Source: Streptomyces shenzhenensis (GTDB lineage: Bacteria; Actinomycetota; Actinomycetes; Streptomycetales; Streptomycetaceae). Taken from it: DNA of 64,000 bases. Location: the NCBI RefSeq assembly GCF_003688995.1, contig NZ_PENI01000011.1, forward strand, positions 62,001 through 126,000, given 5' to 3'. Each line of letters begins with the position of its first letter. Positions within the stretch are counted from its first letter, which is position 1. The position numbers and the translations under genes were made by a program. The notes under the pieces were generated by a model. The model was given only the letters and a program-made list of their open reading frames with translations. It was not told the DNA's origin and searched no databases. This document shows, piece by piece, positions 62,221 through 64,000 of the stretch.

Positions 62221-62271
62221 GCGAAAAAGCTAGATCAGTTTCGTTCTGGCGATGTCTCCGAAGGGGAAGAC

Positions 62272-62910
62272 GTGAACAAGGCGCAGCTCGTAGAAGCGAT
62301 TGCCGACAAGATGGGTGGCCGCCAGCAGGCCGCCGATGCTGTCGATCATGTCCTGGACGCCATTGTCCGCGCGGTCGTCGCGGGCGAGCGGGTCTCGGTC
62401 ACCGGCTTCGGGTCCTTCGAGAAGGTGGACCGCCCCGCCCGTTACGCCCGTAACCCCCAGACGGGCGAGCGGGTTCGGGTCAAGAAGACCTCGGTGCCGC
62501 GGTTCCGTGCCGGTCAGGGCTTCAAGGACCTGGTGAGCGGCTCGAAGAAGCTCCCGCGGGGCGGCGAGGTCTCGGTCAAGAAGGCGCCCAAGGGCAGCCT
62601 GACCGGCGGTGCTGCCGCGACGGTCAAGAAGGCCGCCGCCAAGAAGGTGACCGCCAAGAAGGCCACGGCAGCGGCGAAGAAGGCCGCGGTGAAGAAGACG
62701 ACCGCCAAGAAGACCACGGCGGCCGCCAAGAAGGTCACGGCCAAGAAGACGACCGCCAAGAAGACCGCGGCGGCCGCCAAGAAGACCACCGCGAAGAAGG
62801 CCACCGCGAAGAAGGCGACGGCCAAGAAGGCCCCGGCGAAGAAGGCCCCGGCCAAGAAGTCGACGGCTCGCAAGACCACCGCCAAGAAGGTCACCGCCCG
62901 CAAGGCGTAA
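62272..62910 (+). CDS. hupS: HU-family DNA-binding protein with Lys/Ala tail
   Basis: 212 residues, GTG with GAAGGGGAAGAC upstream. The N-terminal 92 residues are a complete HU fold: MNKAQLVEAIADKMGGRQQA, VSVTGFGSFEKVDRPARYAR, NPQTGERVRVKKTSVPRFRAG. The rest is a histone H1-like tail of about 25 repeats of types AAKK, TAKK and APAKK. This two-part architecture is HupS, the nucleoid protein linked to sporulation and spore compaction in Streptomyces (from memory); the shorter HupA lacks the tail. Confidence 0.96.
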   Translation: MNKAQLVEAIADKMGGRQQAADAVDHVLDAIVRAVVAGERVSVTGFGSFEKVDRPARYARNPQTGERVRVKKTSVPRFRAGQGFKDLVSGSKKLPRGGEVSVKKAPKGSLTGGAAATVKKAAAKKVTAKKATAAAKKAAVKKTTAKKTTAAAKKVTAKKTTAKKTAAAAKKTTAKKATAKKATAKKAPAKKAPAKKSTARKTTAKKVTARKA

Positions 62911-62933
62911 GGGCACCAGGGCACTCACACGCC

Positions 62934-62961
62934 GGGCCGGACTCCCTCGGGAGTCCGGCCC
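62934..62961. terminator. Terminator after hupS
   Basis: GGGCCGGACTCCC (62934-62946) pairs with GGGAGTCCGGCCC (62949-62961), 24 bases after the stop. Confidence 0.88.
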
Positions 62962-63009
62962 GCGGCGCGTTCGGGGGCTTTTCGCGTTCAGGGCGTCATA
63001 TCTCGCCGC

Positions 63010-63222
63010 TCAGAGCGTCTGCAGGGTCACCAGGGTGATCCGCAGGCCCGGGCCGGCCCCGTCGGCCGGTTCCGTCTCGATCCGCACCCGCTGCCCGGGC
63101 CGCAGCAGCCGCAGCCCGCCCGCGTCGAACGCCGGCGCGTCGAAGGGCACCGGGGTGCCGTCGTCCAGCAGCACCTGCCCGCTGCGGGTCTCGGGGTCGT
63201 ACGTGTATGCGGTCGCCTGCAT
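63010..63222 (-). CDS. Small conserved protein, OB-fold-like
   Basis: 70 residues: YTYDPETRSGQVLLDDGTPV then LRLLRPGQRVRIETEPADG. All-beta character with the G-Q-V-LLDDGT-P pattern recalls a cold-shock-like or OB barrel, but the RNA-binding motifs of Csp are absent. It starts nine bases after the cofC stop on the same strand, so they probably form one unit. No strong ribosome site. Confidence 0.7.
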   Translation of the reverse strand: MQATAYTYDPETRSGQVLLDDGTPVPFDAPAFDAGGLRLLRPGQRVRIETEPADGAGPGLRITLVTLQTL

Positions 63223-63231
63223 GACGGCAGC

Positions 63232-63870
63232 CTACTGCCCGGGGATCAGCAGCCGCGCGGCCGCCGCCGCGGTGCGCGGACCCACCCCGAGCACCAGTGC
63301 CGCGCGCAGATCGGCGCCGGTGTCCACGTCCTGCCGTACCGAGTCCACCGTGTCCAGCCGGAGTTCCCGCGCGCCCGACGCACCGTGCCGGGCGCGGGAA
63401 TCGCCGCCGAAAGCCGGGCGCAATTCCCGCCCGGGGGCCGCCGCCAGCAGCGTCGTGCCGATTCCGGCGGCATCAGGGAGAAAGGCACGCGGGAATTCGG
63501 CCGCGGCGTCCAGCACCCGGGCCAATTCCGGCGGGCGCAACGCCGGCAGATCGGCGTTCAGGGCCGCCACCGCGGCTCCCGGGCGCGCCGACCGTACGAC
63601 ACCGGCCGCGTGCGCCAGGGCGGCGTTCAGGCCGCCGCCCGGCTCGTCCGGGACGATGCGGGCGCCGAGCGCCGTGAGTTCCCGGCCGGCCAGCGCGTCG
63701 TCCGTGACGACCGCCACATCCCGCACCGCCCCACAGGCCAGCGCCGCCGCCACCGTGTCCTGCGCGAACGCCAGCGCCAGCCCCGGGCGCAGCCCGTCGG
63801 CCGCGGTGTCCGCGAGCCTGCTCTTGGCCAGCGCCAAGGGCTTCACGGGGATGACCAAGGTCCACTGCAC
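63232..63870 (-). CDS. cofC: 2-phospho-L-lactate / phosphoenolpyruvate guanylyltransferase
   Basis: 212 residues from GTG 63870. Activates phospholactate or PEP with GTP in coenzyme F420 synthesis. CofC marks: LVIPVKPLALAKSRL at the N-terminus (nucleotide loop with K residues), VVTDDALAGRELTALG, PDEPGGGLNAALAHAAGVV, ALNADLPALRPPELARVL, FLPDAAGIGTTLLAA and the PAFGGDSRARHGASG segment. In actinobacteria the PEP-using variant (FbiD) is usual. The other F420 genes are not in the window. Confidence 0.93.
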   Translation of the reverse strand: MQWTLVIPVKPLALAKSRLADTAADGLRPGLALAFAQDTVAAALACGAVRDVAVVTDDALAGRELTALGARIVPDEPGGGLNAALAHAAGVVRSARPGAAVAALNADLPALRPPELARVLDAAAEFPRAFLPDAAGIGTTLLAAAPGRELRPAFGGDSRARHGASGARELRLDTVDSVRQDVDTGADLRAALVLGVGPRTAAAAARLLIPGQ

Positions 63871-64000
63871 CGACGTACCGTCCCTCTCTCGTCGCGGTCA
63901 TTGTCACCCGGGTCATCCGGCGGCCCGGGCGGCGGGGCGTACGGTGTCCTCGACATACGGGCGGCCTGGAGCGACACTTGTGCGGCTCCCCAGGCTCTAG

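Noticed and set aside
63900..64000. Start of a gene at the right edge
   Set aside because: A GTG near 63980 runs into a stop within seven codons; nothing can be supported in the last 100 bases.

Overview
The window is a 64 kb piece of a Streptomyces chromosome core. The base composition is very GC-rich, GTG starts are common, and the gene order matches what I recall of the Streptomyces coelicolor interval from gatA to cofC (about SCO5498 to SCO5559; the match is from memory, not a search). I see no biosynthetic gene cluster, prophage, plasmid gene or CRISPR array.

Layout. Bases 1-3000 hold the end of gatA, an 80-residue membrane protein and gatB (tRNA-dependent amidation). Bases 3235-13641 hold an MMPL transporter, a GNAT acetyltransferase, small membrane and basic proteins, a large LuxR-type ATPase regulator, a secreted sugar dehydrogenase, an aldo/keto reductase and a D-2-hydroxyacid dehydrogenase. 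Bases 13852-22750 hold a membrane PAS-GGDEF-EAL protein (cdgE) and then ilvB-ilvN-ilvC and serA. Bases 22875-26818 are a proline catabolism module with a divergent PucR-type regulator. Bases 27583-38848 hold an aminoglycoside 2'-acetyltransferase homologue, a Tat-exported phosphatase, leuB, ilvE, a rearranged patch with a MITE-like element, a KgtP-like symporter, citramalate synthase, a Gly-rich membrane protein and a YceI protein. Bases 39283-41142 encode the beta and epsilon subunits of acyl-CoA carboxylase. Bases 41712-52260 (minus strand) carry two complete conservons in tandem (cvnA-B-C-D twice). Bases 53218-57000 hold a fumarylacetoacetate hydrolase-fold protein, gltX, a HAD phosphatase and five tRNA genes (Gln, Glu, Glu, Gln, Glu). 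The rest holds a MerR/DUF4188 pair, ndgR with leuC-leuD, hupS and cofC.

The unifying theme is branched-chain amino acid synthesis: ilvBNC, leuB, ilvE, cimA, leuCD and the IclR regulator ndgR all lie within 45 kb. Two of these units have classical attenuators visible in the sequence. ilvB has a leader peptide with Ile-Leu-Val-Leu in a row, and cimA has one with Ile-Ile; both use codons that are rare in Streptomyces and both are followed by a hairpin with six T. Glu/Gln metabolism also recurs (gatA, gatB, gltX, tRNA-Gln and tRNA-Glu, proline degradation to glutamate).

The least ordinary signals are structural. There is a 158-bp element with inverted ends and CTAG duplications, a perfect 159-bp inverted duplication of part of the gene at 36840, an 81-bp tandem array after accE, decayed copies of the 3' end of ndgR, and a dispersed repeat that now forms the first codons of gltX. 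A candidate 62-residue basic protein is translationally coupled to cdgE, and a 62-residue protein with a duplicated NPRRT motif stands upstream of the first conservon.
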